64,000 nt of DNA. Source: Brienomyrus brachyistius (Eukaryota; Chordata; Actinopteri; Osteoglossiformes; Mormyridae). The notes below the pieces were generated by a model. That model searched no databases, had not been told where the DNA came from, and saw nothing but the letters and a program-made list of their open reading frames with translations. Of this stretch, positions 20,283-30,760 are shown piece after piece; position 1 is the stretch's first letter; each line of letters opens with the position of its first letter. The stretch covers positions 6,245,829 through 6,309,828 of the forward strand of contig NC_064537.1 in the NCBI RefSeq assembly GCF_023856365.1, in the 5' to 3' direction. The position numbers were made by a program, and so were the translations under genes.

Positions 20283-20724
20283 AACCCAGTTGCTTTAGTG
20301 CTGTTAGACATTTGCTGATCCTGTACTGTCACCACAAACTTGTGTCTCATGAAAGGAAAACTGTTATGAATAGAGCAAATTTGTTCATTCATTATAAATA
20401 GTGACATGTATACTTTGTTTAATATAGAAAAGTTATACATTAATTTATAATAAAGTTCAAAATTAAGAGTGGTTGTCATTCTTAATAATAACGATAATCT
20501 TCATTCATCCATCTTCTTACTGCTTATGCTGGTCAGGGTCTCATTCAGTTCTGTTTCCCTTTTAAAAGCAGAATTTTTTACATTTATCCTTTACTTGATA
20601 AATTCCTCCCAGTGTTTGATCATCAGAGCAGCTTCTGAAGGGAAGTATGACCATCTGTGTTTAAAAAGCTAAGAGGCTCCTTCAACCCCCCAGGGAGGTA
20701 AACAAATTCACCCACCTGCCCGTC

Positions 20725-20732
20725 ATATAAAT
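20725..20732 (+). promoter_or_regulatory. TATA box of VH5
   Basis: ATATAAAT in the same block as VH1, VH3 and VH8. Here the following CTCTATTC words carry an 8-bp duplication (TTCCTCTATTCCTCTAAAC), lengthening the TATA-to-ATG distance slightly. Confidence 0.65.
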
Positions 20733-20798
20733 GAGGTTCCTCTATTCCTCTAAACACACAGACTTCACCATCAAATCAGCCAAAGACTTTGTGTTACA

Positions 20799-21312
20799 AT
20801 GGAAGCTCTGAGAGTCCTGATACTTTTAATGCCGTTGTTTCCATGTAAGATAACTCCCTTCTGGATGATTTTTATAGTTTTCTTCATACTTTTGTACTTT
20901 TGTTTTTACTTTGTTTTTACTTTATACAATTATATACTCTAATCACAGCATGTTTTTGCATTTAAAATGACTTTTAATTAAACATGTTAATTCTCTACAG
21001 GTGCACGATGTAATATTGAATTCTCTCAGCCAGTTTCTAAGACTGTTAAACCAGGAGAGTCTCTGACCATCTCCTGTAAGGTCTCTGGATACTCAGTGAC
21101 TGACAGCAGCTATGCTTCAGCCTGGATCCGACAGCCTGCAGGGAAAGAGCTGGAATGGGTTGGTATAATATGGTATGATGGAGACACAGATTACAAAGAG
21201 TCTCTTAAGAATAAATTCACCATCTCCAGAGACACCTCCAGCAACACAGTGTCCTTACAAGGGACGAACCTGCAGACTGAAGACACAGCTGTGTACTACT
21301 GTGCCAGATACT
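20799..21312 (+). CDS. IGHV: VH5: immunoglobulin heavy variable segment, group A
   Basis: Leader exon 20799-20844 ([15 protein letters not shown]), 156-bp intron, V exon 21001-21312. Framework 1 ends SLTISCKVS with Cys23, CDR1 is [10 protein letters not shown], framework 2 [16 protein letters not shown] keeps Trp41, CDR2 is IWYDGDT, and framework 3 reads [19 protein letters not shown], ending YYCARY. All landmarks are present, the frame is open and the RSS is perfect, so it is a likely functional germline V. The framework is closest to VH10. Its upstream block is the VH3/VH8 flank, interrupted by the 17-20 kb minisatellites. Confidence 0.95.
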
Positions 21313-21351
21313 CACAGTGAGAGAATGTAATGGGAGAGTGATACAAAAACT
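21313..21351 (+). other. VH5 23-RSS
   Basis: Heptamer CACAGTG (21313-21319), 23-bp spacer, nonamer ACAAAAACT (21343-21351). Confidence 0.93.
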
Positions 21352-21434
21352 CACTGAGGCCTAATGTGATGCAGGTCTTATGGCTCCCCTGGAGTCTCTA
21401 ACCAGCAGGCCTGTCCTTTCCCCACCAGACCCGA

Positions 21435-21585
21435 ATACAGCTGTTGGCGGCGGTGACCATGATCCGCCACTTCCGCTGTGATTTCTGTGACCAGCCTTTC
21501 ACCCTTTGCACTGATCTCGCCGCACTGCAGTGGCTCTTGCTGATTAAAGATCCAGAAGGACAGGTGGTGCACTGGCTATAGCAGA
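21435..21585 (+). pseudogene. Gypsy-type RNase H fragment
   Basis: On + the frame reads IRHFRCDFCDQPFTLCTDLA, then ALQWLLLIKDPEGQVVHWL, then a stop. This matches in order the Ty3/gypsy RNase H block usually seen as RHFR..FTLRTDHAAL.WL..FKEPEGQ.ARWL. It is a short fragment without the rest of pol. It lies about 100 bp before a solo LTR, but no link is shown. Confidence 0.75.
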
Positions 21586-21681
21586 GCTTCAGTCTTATTC
21601 TCTCACAGTAGCCCATCGTACCTTCCAGACATGGGTCTAGAGCCCTACCCTGCTGGGCTGTACACTCTGTGTTAATGTCAT

Positions 21682-21967
21682 TGTCACGATCGCAGGCTGA
21701 CGAAGCGGCGATCGTGCGGGAAAGCGGGTAAGCAGGATGCAGGCAGGCAGAACACGGGGATTAACGAGAGTTTAATCAAACAACAGGGAGCAGGAGACAT
21801 GTAACGCCGACTTACATCAATGACGGACCAAGGACTCAGGTAAGACACGGACTGAAATAGACAGGACTGAGCAAATGAACTGGATACAGCTGGGTACAAT
21901 CGGGAGAAAACACGTGGGTAATCAGGGGGCGTGGCACACAGGAGGAGCGGACGAGCCGGGCATGACA
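21682..21967 (-). mobile_element. Solo LTR, 286 bp, 5-bp target duplication GTCAT
   Basis: TGTCACGATC at the left end, GGGCATGACA at the right, with GTCAT at 21677-21681 and 21968-21972. Internal words CATCAATGACGGACC and ACACGTGGGTAATCAGGGGG match the 34.3 kb LTR, so they are one family. The duplicated flank of VH13 (around 61970) reads GTTAATGTCATTATGGC with no insert, a natural empty site. Confidence 0.92.
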
Positions 21968-21999
21968 GTCATTGTGGCTACAGACATATTTATGTTGCA

Positions 22000-22560
22000 T
22001 GTGAAAGCTATATTATCTCATATTATTTGCACAGAATTTATTATTATTGTTAAGCTCCAACCAGGAGTCTCCTTATTACAATGTTGATTCTCCAGCCTCA
22101 TGAGTGTGTGTCCCATCCCTGACTGTCAGGTTCCTTCATTGGAATTGTAGGCAGTTGCCATGTTACTATTAACTTATTACAAGTAATAACTATTAGTCAG
22201 AACTGAAGTGCCAGTTCTGAAAGGTCACTGAGACAATGGCAACTGGGGTTTATAAGTAGGCAAACTAAGTCAAACATACTGTACCTACTACACCTTCTGC
22301 AAAATTAAAAAGAGCTATTTTATACATTATCATATACCAAAGGTAATCTGACATGATTAGACTATCAGCAGATCTATAAGCCATTAATGCTCATTCTTCA
22401 GCTTGTGTCCATCTCAAACAGCACAGTTATCCATATACAGCAGTACAGCCATCTGTCTTTCTGCTTCACTTGATTTCACTCAACAATCCCTAGAGATTCA
22501 TTTGCTTCTGCTGGACTTTGTATAAAAGCCAGAGTGACACCTTCAAACACACAGACATCA
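22000..22560 (+). repeat. Duplicated 5' flank of VH6 (partner 61990-62510)
   Basis: Extended near-identity with the VH13 flank, including GGTAATCTGACATGATTAGA, CAGCTTGTGTCCATCTC and the core promoter. The match begins before the solo LTR (about 21607 with 61905). Confidence 0.88.
22500..22528 (+). promoter_or_regulatory. VH6 promoter: inverse-octamer-like site plus TATA
   Basis: ATTTGCTT (22500-22507) is one base from the inverse octamer ATTTGCAT, and TATAAAAG follows at 22521-22528. The same pair occurs before VH13. Confidence 0.6.
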
Positions 22561-22589
22561 GTCACATTCAAGGACGCCTCTGTAACACA

Positions 22590-23032
22590 ATGGCTGCTAC
22601 AACCACTTTATTCTTTTTACTGGGTGTTTTCACATGTAAGTCTATCCGCTGTAGTCAATTAAACATGAAATTTAAGTGCAGTTCTTGGTAATGATTTGTT
22701 CTGTATTTCTTGATGTACAAAAACACTCTTTTTTCCTTCAGTTGTTGAACTCACCCAGTCAGAGTCCATCACTGTGAAACCTGGAGGATCTCCAAGCATC
22801 TCCTGTAAAGTCTCTTACTCAGTAACTAGCTATGGCACACACTGGATCCGACAGTCTGAAGGGAAAGCACTGGAGTGGATTGGAGTAATATGGAGTGATG
22901 GGAGCACTCAATACAAAGATTCACTGAAAAATAAATTCACCATCACCAGAGACACCTCCAGCAACACAGTGTCCTTACAGGGGAGGAGCCTGCAGACTGA
23001 AGACACAGCTGTGTACTACTGTGCCAAATACT
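22590..23032 (+). CDS. IGHV: VH6: immunoglobulin heavy variable segment, group A, short CDR1
   Basis: Leader exon 22590-22635 (MAATTTLFFLLGVFT), 106-bp intron, V exon 22742-23032. Compared with VH13, 12 nt are missing right after the acceptor, so the junction reads FVELTQ where VH13 has CVYCNVELTQ. The frame is kept, but the signal-peptidase region is altered. The body reads ITVKPGGSPSISCKVS, CDR1 YSVTSYG (one residue shorter at the start than other A genes), THWIRQSEGKALEWIG, CDR2 [32 protein letters not shown]. It is probably usable. Its 3' flank plus VH7 repeats the VH3/VH4 flank. Confidence 0.93.
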
Positions 23033-23071
23033 CACAGTGAGAGAATGTAATGGGAGAGTGATACAAAAACT
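23033..23071 (+). other. VH6 23-RSS
   Basis: Heptamer CACAGTG (23033-23039), 23-bp spacer, nonamer ACAAAAACT (23063-23071). Confidence 0.93.
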
Positions 23072-23188
23072 CACTGAGACCTAATGTGATGCAGGTCTTT
23101 TTTGACATGTTTCTGTAGTTTATAATACTTTACCTTACAATGTTTGTGCAACATGTGATATTAATACTACACATTAATTCTGATTATT

Positions 23189-23640
23189 TTATATGGTGGA
23201 TATAAAAAGTGTGCAAACACAAGACATTGTTGAAGAACCGTTTGATTTGCTTACAGCATTCAGTCTTTCTGGGTAGGAGTCGGCCAGCGAGCCACATCTT
23301 GACTTGGCACTGTTTGCCCACTCTTCCTTGCAAACGAGCTCACTATCTGTCAGACCACGAGGGCATCTCTTGTGCACAGCTCTCTTCAGGTCACCCCATA
23401 GCAGATTTTTAATTGGGTTTAGCTCTGGGCTCTGGCTGGGCCATTCCAAAGCTTTACTCTTCTTCTGGTGAAGCCTTCCTTTGGTTGACTTAGATGTATG
23501 CTTGGTGTCCTACTGTAGTCATGCTGAAAGGTGACATTCTGGGCCAAAATTGACCAGTATTTTGAACTGGTCGTAATTCCCTCCCCCTTGACTAACGCCC
23601 CAGTTCCGGCTTCTCTTTCTTCAGTTGAAGCATGATGCTG
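23189..23640 (-). pseudogene. Tc1-like transposase remnant, second copy
   Basis: The minus strand again reads EWPSQSPELNPIKNLLWGDLK and VCKEEWANSAKSRCGSLADS, nearly identical to 12561-12821. The middle part is shortened by a deletion around 23540. It is a copy made by segmental duplication, as the flanking V 3' sequence matches too. Confidence 0.87.
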
Positions 23641-23819
23641 CCCCCAGGGTTGGGGCCATTCTGCAGTGCATTCATCAATTCCAGTCTAAATCAGGAAATG
23701 GAACTGGATTTGGGATCTGAAAAAAAACTATAGGTAACATAATTGGAAATGAATTTGAACTTTAGGGAGGTTAAAATTCCAACTCCAGTTCTATTCCCTG
23801 ATTTGGATTGGAATTGATG

Positions 23820-25200
23820 AATGCATTCCGGAATGGCCCCCACCCTGACTGCCACCACCATGCTTCACTGTGGCTTTGGTCTTATTTTGGAGATGCTCAG
23901 TGTTGTTTTAGCGCCAAACCTACCTTTGCGAATTGTGGCCAAAAATCCAACATTGGTTTAATCAGGATGGGGTGCCAACCCCCCACAGGGACCACACTTA
24001 TGGGGAATTTGGTCACTCCAATTAACCTCAGCATGTCGGACTACAGGGGGAAACCAGAGCACCCCCATGACGACAGGAGGATAACATGCAAACTACAGGC
24101 ACTTGGAGCCACAGCAGAGACTCAAACCCTGGTCTCAGTGCTAACCAAAGCCCCACCATCCCATGGAAAACCCGAATCATTTTTCCTAATTGAAACTTAA
24201 ATATTCACATACGTTCTAAAGGAATTATATACTATTGATAAAGCCGTAAAAATGACTTCAAGCATGATTTATGTCTGATAGCAAAATTAAAAGTCCATAA
24301 AAGACACTCCTTAGTTTTTGTGACAAATTCTTCATTGTCCAGTGTTATCAAACTAAAAAGCAATGACTGCAGTTCCAGCAGAAACCAGAAGATGTCCTCA
24401 GTGTGACAGTAAATGCTAGACTGTAGCAACTGTGTTAATTTTTTCTGGTATATCATTGCCTAAATTGTCCCTAACATATGTACATTGTGTAAAACATTTA
24501 TTATAATGTAATTTAAAATATGAATAGCTTCATACTTATATTCCATTCTATTCTGTTAAAAATGGAGGAACTGATTTGGTAAAAGAATATAAGAAAATAA
24601 CATTTCAACTATACACAACACACAATAACACAAATTATTTAATAAAATCTCTTCCCTTTTGCTGTTGCAGCTGTACTACTTTATAAACTGCTGTTGTGAA
24701 TCATGCCAAAATGCTGTAATATGGTTCTTATAGTTATCATGAATTCCCTACAAAACCCCTTCAAACAACAAATCTTCATTCAAAACAATTAATTCTTCAT
24801 TAAAATTCTAAAAGCATATAACGTTGAATCATTGACTATGAAATCCAGCACTACAATGTCTTAACATGAACATACAGGTAAGAATGTAAATAGTTTAACT
24901 CTTATAGTATATTTTATTCTATTAAAAACTTAGTAATTGACTTGGTAAAAATGTGAGAAAATAATATTTTAACTTTGCACAACACACAGTAAAAAAGTAA
25001 TTAAATACATCTTATTACTTATTAATGCATTTCATGACATTTAGAAATTTAGGATGAGGTCATAGTGAAATTGGTTTTACTACAAAAATTGTGCGATTAT
25101 CACTTTTGGAGTGCATTGTCCAAAGATAATGGTTGTATAGTAAGTCTCTGCAGAGCAAATTAATCATCTGATGATTTCCCCCCAAAACCGCCCCACGCTC
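23820..25200 (+). repeat. Duplicated 5' flank of VH7 (partner 13360-14330)
   Basis: Same block as before VH4, longer by about 500 bp (24670-25190). That extra part is shared instead with the flanks of VH9 and VH11 (CTGCTGTTGTGAATCATGCC words). The VH4 copy has therefore lost it. The group B block GACTGCAGTTCCAGCAG lies at 24361-24432 in a shortened form. Confidence 0.83.
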
Positions 25201-25330
25201 ATCAGAGGAGGATCCTGTACAAACCTGCCACAGCTTTTAAAGGAGCCAGTGTCAGTGTGTGACAGAGAGCAGCAGTCACTGGGACTCAGTGTGTACTTTA
25301 CCTCAGTGCTCCTCCCTCTGTCCTGCAGCC

Positions 25331-25776
25331 ATGAAGCTCCTACCAGCCCTGCTCACCCTCACAGCACTGGCTCTCTCAGGTCCCTGTCTCTCTCCTCTCT
25401 GTCTCTCTTTCTCTCTGCATCTTTCTTTGTGCTCATCTAAAAGTCTGCTCTACCTCTTTATTTACAGGTGTGGAGGCTCAGATTGTACTGACTGAGTCTG
25501 AACCAGTGATGAAGAGACCAGGAGAATCACACAGACTGACATGTATAACCTCAGGGTTCACATTCAGTAGCTATAATATGGGCTGGATCAGACAGGCTCC
25601 TGGAAAGGGACTGGAGTGGGTCGCTTATATTAGTTGGAGCAGTAGCTACATCTACTACTCCCAGTCTGTTCAGGGCAGATTCACCATCTCCAGAGACAAC
25701 GGCAAGAACCAGCTGCATTTACAGGTGAACAGCCTGAAAGCTGAAGACACGGCTGTGTACTACTGTGCCAGACACT
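25331..25776 (+). CDS. IGHV: VH7: immunoglobulin heavy variable segment, group B
   Basis: Leader exon 25331-25379 ([17 protein letters not shown]), 88-bp intron with GTCCCT donor, V exon 25468-25776. It reads [20 protein letters not shown], Cys23 in LTCITS, CDR1 [27 protein letters not shown]2 [34 protein letters not shown]. Trp41, Cys23 and Cys104 are in place and the frame is open, so it looks functional. Relative to VH4 the changes concentrate in the CDRs and their edges. Confidence 0.95.
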
Positions 25777-25814
25777 CACAGTGATGGGGGCTGTGGGGAA
25801 GCCGTACAAATACT
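25777..25814 (+). other. VH7 RSS
   Basis: Heptamer CACAGTG (25777-25783), 22-bp spacer, ACAAATACT (25806-25814). Confidence 0.9.
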
Positions 25815-25829
25815 ACTTCCTCACAGAGA

Positions 25830-26560
25830 AATGGACCTTTTAATTTCTAATTCAGTTACATTCAGAAGGTTTCCTGTCCATTTCAATAGTTTTCTACCTT
25901 ATAAATGCAAAAAAATGTAAAATGTAAATGTAAAAAAAAAAAATGTTTTCTTATAATTGAAGTACCGTTATGCCAGGTTGGGCATGTCGATGCAAAATTT
26001 AAGATTGACTAGAAACCCCTGAGTACTTTATTCAATACAGTAATTACCATATAAGTGAAAAAATAATCTGGAGTCTGAACAGAGTCTCACTGAGTAAATT
26101 ACATTTATTTTGCAGAGGCTTTGACCCACAAGCAACATACAACTGAGAAATCTGGGGCAATTAGGCTCATGGGCCCGACAGTGACATCACTCTTCTGACC
26201 CAGGGATTGTAACCTGGGACCCTCTGGTCACACCGACGGCATCTTAACCCGATGAACAGCACAGTGCCCCGGAGCAGCACGTAACCGCTGGAGGTTCTGG
26301 GTGTGGATGGTGGAATAATGTGGATCTTAGTAATCAGCAAACCCAGGCTCATACATCTACACGTATGCCTGTTATATCTGCTTATCCTGGTTCGGGGCAT
26401 GGAGGAGACAATCCAGGCAGCACAGGTCACAAGGTGGGGGACACCCTGCACAGGGGGCCAGTCCTTTGTATGACACACACACGTTTAGCCGGATTGCAGC
26501 CCTGGAAAAGAGAGGAAACTGTGGTACCCTCACTCTAACCCTAAGCCCCTCTCTCTGGTC
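25830..26560. other. Intergenic stretch with SINE-like debris
   Basis: Around 26190-26270, words such as GACCCAGGGATTGTAACC look like a tRNA-derived SINE head in reverse. No gene recognised. Confidence 0.4.
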
Positions 26561-26629
26561 AGGGGGCCACTTGGCGTTTAAGGATCCTGTTTACTTCAGA
26601 ATGAAACAATAGCTGTATTAAATTTAAAA

Positions 26630-27310
26630 TTTGGCTGGATGGGGCGGGGGGGGGGGGGAGATGGGCCACTGTGCCCATGATCAGAAGGATGCCAGTGAGA
26701 GCCCCCGCCTCAGCAGAATAGTCACATCTCTTTGGCAAGGCCTTTAACCACCCAAAATGCTTCAGGGCACCTGAAAAATGGCCCAACCCTGCATCCAACC
26801 CCCCAGGCTTTGCTCTCAGCTGCAGATGTTTGTATGTCGCAAAGGAAAGTGTGGTGGGAGACGTGAGAAGAAGCGCTCCAGTGTACCTGCACTCACACCT
26901 CTGCTAATGGCGGATTCAGCTTCAATTTATTTCAAATCAATAAACCTTTTTAAAATGTGAAAAACTAAAAAATAGAAGACATGGGAAGCCAAGTGAACAT
27001 GAACACAGAATCCTTACTCAAAGCTGCATATTTACATTTATCTACCTGTAAACTCATGCTCTCATGCAGTTCTGTCTCCCTTCTCCAAATTTAAAAGCAG
27101 TATTTTTTACATTTATCCTTTACTTGATAAGTTCCTCCCAGTGTATGATCATCAGAGCAGCTTATGAAGGGAAGTATGACCATCTGTGTTTAATAAGCTA
27201 AGAGGCTCCTTCAACCCCCCAGGGAGGTAAACAAATTCACCCACCTGCCCGTCATATAAATGAGGTTCCTCTAAACACACAGACTTCAGCATCAAATCAG
27301 CCAAAGACTT
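26630..27310 (+). repeat. Duplicated 5' flank of VH8 (partner 8285-8975)
   Basis: Near-identical to the VH3 flank from GGATGGGGCGGGGG through AGAAGAAGCGCTCCAGTG to the TATA block (ATATAAAT at 27254-27261). Confidence 0.87.
27254..27261 (+). promoter_or_regulatory. TATA box of VH8
   Basis: ATATAAAT about 60 bp before the ATG, in the shared group A promoter block. Confidence 0.65.
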
Positions 27311-27319
27311 TGTGTTACA

Positions 27320-27810
27320 ATGGAATCTCTGAGAGTCCTGATACTATTAATGCCTTTATTTCCATGTAAGATCACTGTACTTTATGCATGATTTTTTTTT
27401 ACTCATATTTCAATATTTGTTCTTATTTTTTCTATATACTGTTACATTTGAAAATTTCTATCTATTAATGAAGTTAATAATTTTATTTTTTTATAGGTAC
27501 ACATTGCAATATTGAACTCACTCAACCAGACTCAGCGACTGTAAAACCAGGAGAGTCTCTGACCATCTCCTGTAAGGTCTCTGGTTATTCACTCACTGAT
27601 AGCAACTACTGTACACATTTTATTCGACAGCCAGCAGGGAAAGGACTGGAGTGGATTGCTGAGGTTTGTGGTAGTGGGGGCACTAATTACAAGGACTCAC
27701 TAAAGAATAAATTCAACATCTCCAGAGACACCTCCAGCAGCACAGTGTCCTTACAGGGGAGGAGCCTGCAGACTGAAGACACAGCTGTGTACTACTGTGC
27801 ACGAGAGCGT
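27320..27810 (+). CDS. IGHV: VH8: immunoglobulin heavy variable segment, group A, paired CDR cysteines
   Basis: Leader exon 27320-27365 ([15 protein letters not shown]), 131-bp intron, V exon 27497-27810. It reads THCNIELTQPDSATVKPGES, Cys23, CDR1 GYSLTDSNYC, framework 2 [16 protein letters not shown] with Phe for Trp41, CDR2 [33 protein letters not shown]. Apart from Phe41 the frameworks are normal, so this is the healthiest member of the cysteine subgroup. The CDR1 and CDR2 cysteines are placed so that a loop-to-loop disulfide is plausible; that is inference. Two extra bases (CG) before the heptamer change the reading phase at the V end relative to VH13, so the germline frame runs through the RSS without the TGA met in the other genes. 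Confidence 0.93.
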
Positions 27811-27849
27811 CACAGTGAGAGAATGTAATGTGAGAGTGATACAAAAACT
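27811..27849 (+). other. VH8 23-RSS
   Basis: Heptamer CACAGTG (27811-27817), 23-bp spacer, nonamer ACAAAAACT (27841-27849). Confidence 0.93.
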
Positions 27850-28014
27850 GATCTAGACTTAATGTGTCAAATGGGTAATATTACTGTCTGATAAAGTTTA
27901 ACAAAGTAAACTTTTTTGGAGGTTTGGGATGTCAAATCGATTCAAATTTCCTGACACTTCCTTCCACACCAATTTTTACAATGATAAATTAGTGGTGAAT
28001 CACCGTGAGGCGCC

Positions 28015-28745
28015 CTTTCATCCCCATAGCTGAACATCCATCCATCCATCCATCCATCCAAACATCTATCCATCTATCCAATCATCTATCCATCTATCCA
28101 ATCTTCTTACAACCATTAATTCTGGTCACGTTGCTGGGGGCTTGGAGCCCAATCCAGGCAGCATCGGGCACCAGGTCAGGGTACATCCTAGACGGGATGC
28201 TTAAAAGCATGTCTATGGACACCAGAGAACCCAGTGGAAAGAGGTGGGATTCAACACGCAGTATTGGAGGTTTGAGAAAATAAGAGTTCCCACAGACGAT
28301 AGGATTTTAGATGCAAAAGAATGTTTATTATTGACTTTTTGCACATCTGGTGTTAAGGGTGAAGGAAATACACAAAATGCACCAGGATTTTTGCAAGGTT
28401 CTTAAGATATGAAGAGCTTATCCCAGATACCTGACCTGTCCGAGGCTCATATTGAGTTACCAGCACTGCAGCACTGCAGAGGTTTTGGGAAACGCAGCCC
28501 TGGACTGGCACTGCTGTGATGTATGAGATTCTCAGAATGAGAGTCTGGGCTTTAAAGATCTGAGCTAAACAATCATTCGGGACTCATTTGGATTCATTTG
28601 GGGCTTCAGTCCTGAATCCTCCAGACTTGTGATGCATCTGAAATGGACATTAAGATAAGACAGCGACAACTACTGCTCTGGGTTATATGGATTTGGTTTG
28701 GGTATAATCATGTGTCGTATGTGTCAAATAAATTCTAATAAATCA
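28015..28745 (+). repeat. Duplicated 3' flank of VH8 (partner 3395-3995), with SINE tail
   Basis: Matches the VH1 flank; the reversed SINE/L2 tail with CATC repeats is at 28025-28200. The VH8 copy has about 170 bp (28230-28400) not seen in the VH1 copy. Confidence 0.85.
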
Positions 28746-28836
28746 CTGAATCAGCAAAAGTATTTATGAAAATGAACATGCGATTTCAACTGCAAATATT
28801 TTGAAAAAAAGATCCTGGAACCTCCTGGAGTGACCT

Positions 28837-29052
28837 TCTCAGTCACCAGATTTAAATCATATTGAAAATCTTTGGTGGGATTTAAAGAAGGCAGTTGCAG
28901 CACAGAGGCCATCAAACAGCACTGAGCTAGAGGCTTTTAGACGTGAAGAATGGGCAAAGATTCCGATTGAGAGACGTAAGAAGCTTGTCAGCACTTACTG
29001 TAAACATTTGTTAGAAGTTATAAAAGCAAAAGGATGCTCCACAAAGTACTGA
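28837..29052 (+). pseudogene. Tc1-like transposase C-terminal fragment
   Basis: The + frame reads SQSPDLNHIENLWWDLKKAV, then EWAKIPIERRKKLVSTYCKH, ending KGCSTKY and a stop. This is the complete C-terminus of a Tc1 transposase, including the IEN glutamate of the DD34E triad. Just upstream the expected EWPSQ reads E-stop-PSQ (TGA for Trp). The N-terminal part is missing. It belongs to a different subfamily from the 12.6 and 23.2 kb remnants. Confidence 0.88.
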
Positions 29053-29079
29053 AGCTGGGGGTTGAATAATACTGGACAT

Positions 29080-30070
29080 GCACATGTGTGAAAAGTGTTA
29101 CAATTGGCTTCACTTCGTAATCAAGCTGCAATACGGATTTACACAGTGCTTCCTGGTGGATTAGGCCATGTAAGAACATTACCTCCTGCTCAGGGTTGTC
29201 CTCCTTCACCTCCTCCTGGATTCTTTTGAGCAGCCCGACGTTTTTCCCAGTCAGATTTGCCGATCCATCTGCGGTAACGTTGGCGAGCGTACTCCAAGGT
29301 AGCTTGTGCCTTTTGATGACCGCCGACACGCTGTCATACAAGTCTTCTCCCAGCCTTTTCCCCTTTAGGGATTCCATGGCCAAAAACTCCCCCGTTATCT
29401 CAAAACTGTCATTAATCCCTCTGATAAAAAACTTAAAAGCTGAGCGCTGTCCTTTATGTCATTACGTTTGTCCAGTGCCAAGGAATATAATGTAAATGAT
29501 TCCACTTTTTTGTTCAGCTTGCTAACTAAGTCTTCATTACGCTGAACACGGCGAGTCACTGTCCTGCACGAAAAGCTCATTTTTCCAAATCTGTTCTTTC
29601 TCTCAGAACATAAGATACCTGCTGTCTCTATGATGCACTCAGAGAAACTCCCCCTCATATTAAGGCTTGCTAGCCTTCGCTAATTTGAATGCCAGCACAT
29701 AACTTGCCTTCGTGTTTGATTCTTGGATGAAGGTGTTTTGCTGAGCCTGCAAAATAGCTGCCAACCCCGGAGTGGTAGCCGTTTGTTTTTGCGCTGACTG
29801 GTTGTTGCGTAATTAGCATGCTTGGTGGAACTGCAACGGTTTCTTGGTAAATAAGACATAATTATGGCATTTGACCGAACTTCAGTGAAAAAGTGATTAG
29901 TTGTCCATTCCTTATTAAACACTCGACACTTACTGTCGACCTTTATTTTCTGTGGCCCATTCATTGTTGGAGATGGGTTCAGAGCAGTAGCAGAATAAAC
30001 AGAGAGTAAATAGAGAGTAAACAGAGAGTAGCCCGGACTCTGCAAAATCCAGTCAATGTACAGTATCACT
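29080..30070 (-). pseudogene. hAT transposase remnant (GTF2IRD2/ZBED-like)
   Basis: On the minus strand the order is an N-terminal part with KVDSKCRVFNKEWTTNHFFT and EVRSNAIIM (about 29960-29860), then CRTVTRRVQRNED and LALDKRNDIKDSAQLLSF (about 29570-29430), then MAMESLKGKRLGEDLYDSVS, TADGSANLTGKNVGLLKRI and LIHQEALC (29380-29120). This series matches hAT transposases of the GTF2IRD2/ZBED group. Frames are broken between the parts. No inverted repeats or target duplication were found. Confidence 0.85.
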
Positions 30071-30210
30071 GCACCTAATGCGCCACCTGGTGGAACGGCA
30101 GGCTTTACAGGTCAGGGTCAAATGAATGCGTGGCTGGGGACACGGAAGTCTGGGTTTACCTGCTTAGACTGCTGCCCACGCGATTCAACGACCTGGACAA
30201 GGGTATGTGA

Positions 30211-30259
30211 GGATGGATGGATGGATGGATGGATGGATGGATGGATGGATGGATGGATG
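30211..30259 (+). repeat. (GGAT)n microsatellite
   Basis: About 12 GGAT units, probably the tail of a SINE whose body is decayed. Confidence 0.95.
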
Positions 30260-30519
30260 TCCCAAAGCATAAATCATTTCACCCATTTCCTACATGAACA
30301 CAACAGACTGCCGGGCCAAAAAGCTTCATAATTCTAAGAAAAAGACATTTCAAACACATTTAATATAATTCCTGTGTTCTCAGTGTTCTGCAGCAGGGTG
30401 ATTATATGGATCAGGGCTGTCACTGTCAGTCTAAGGAAATATGGGATCCAGTTCGTATGAAATGTGAAAATAGGCTGAAAGGTGTAGAATCGCCTGTGGT
30501 CTGTAGAAAGAGATTGATT

Positions 30520-30760
30520 AACAATCACTGCAGTTCCAGCAGGAACCACAAGATGTCCTCAGTGTGACAGTAAATGCAGGCAGAAGAGGGACACAAATAT
30601 CAGACTGAGACCCATTTTAGATAGACTGTAGCAGCTGTACTGCTTTATAAACTGCTGTTGTGAATCATGCCAAAATGTTGTAATATGGTTCTTATAGTTA
30701 TTATGAATTCCCTACAAACCCATTCAAACAACAAACCTTCAATCACAACAATAAATTCCA
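30520..30760 (+). repeat. Group B upstream block of VH9
   Basis: ATCACTGCAGTTCCAGCAGG to CAGACTGAGACCC, then CTGCTGTTGTGAATCATGCC. Same block as upstream of VH4, VH7 and VH11, here pushed away from the gene by two SINEs. Confidence 0.8.
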
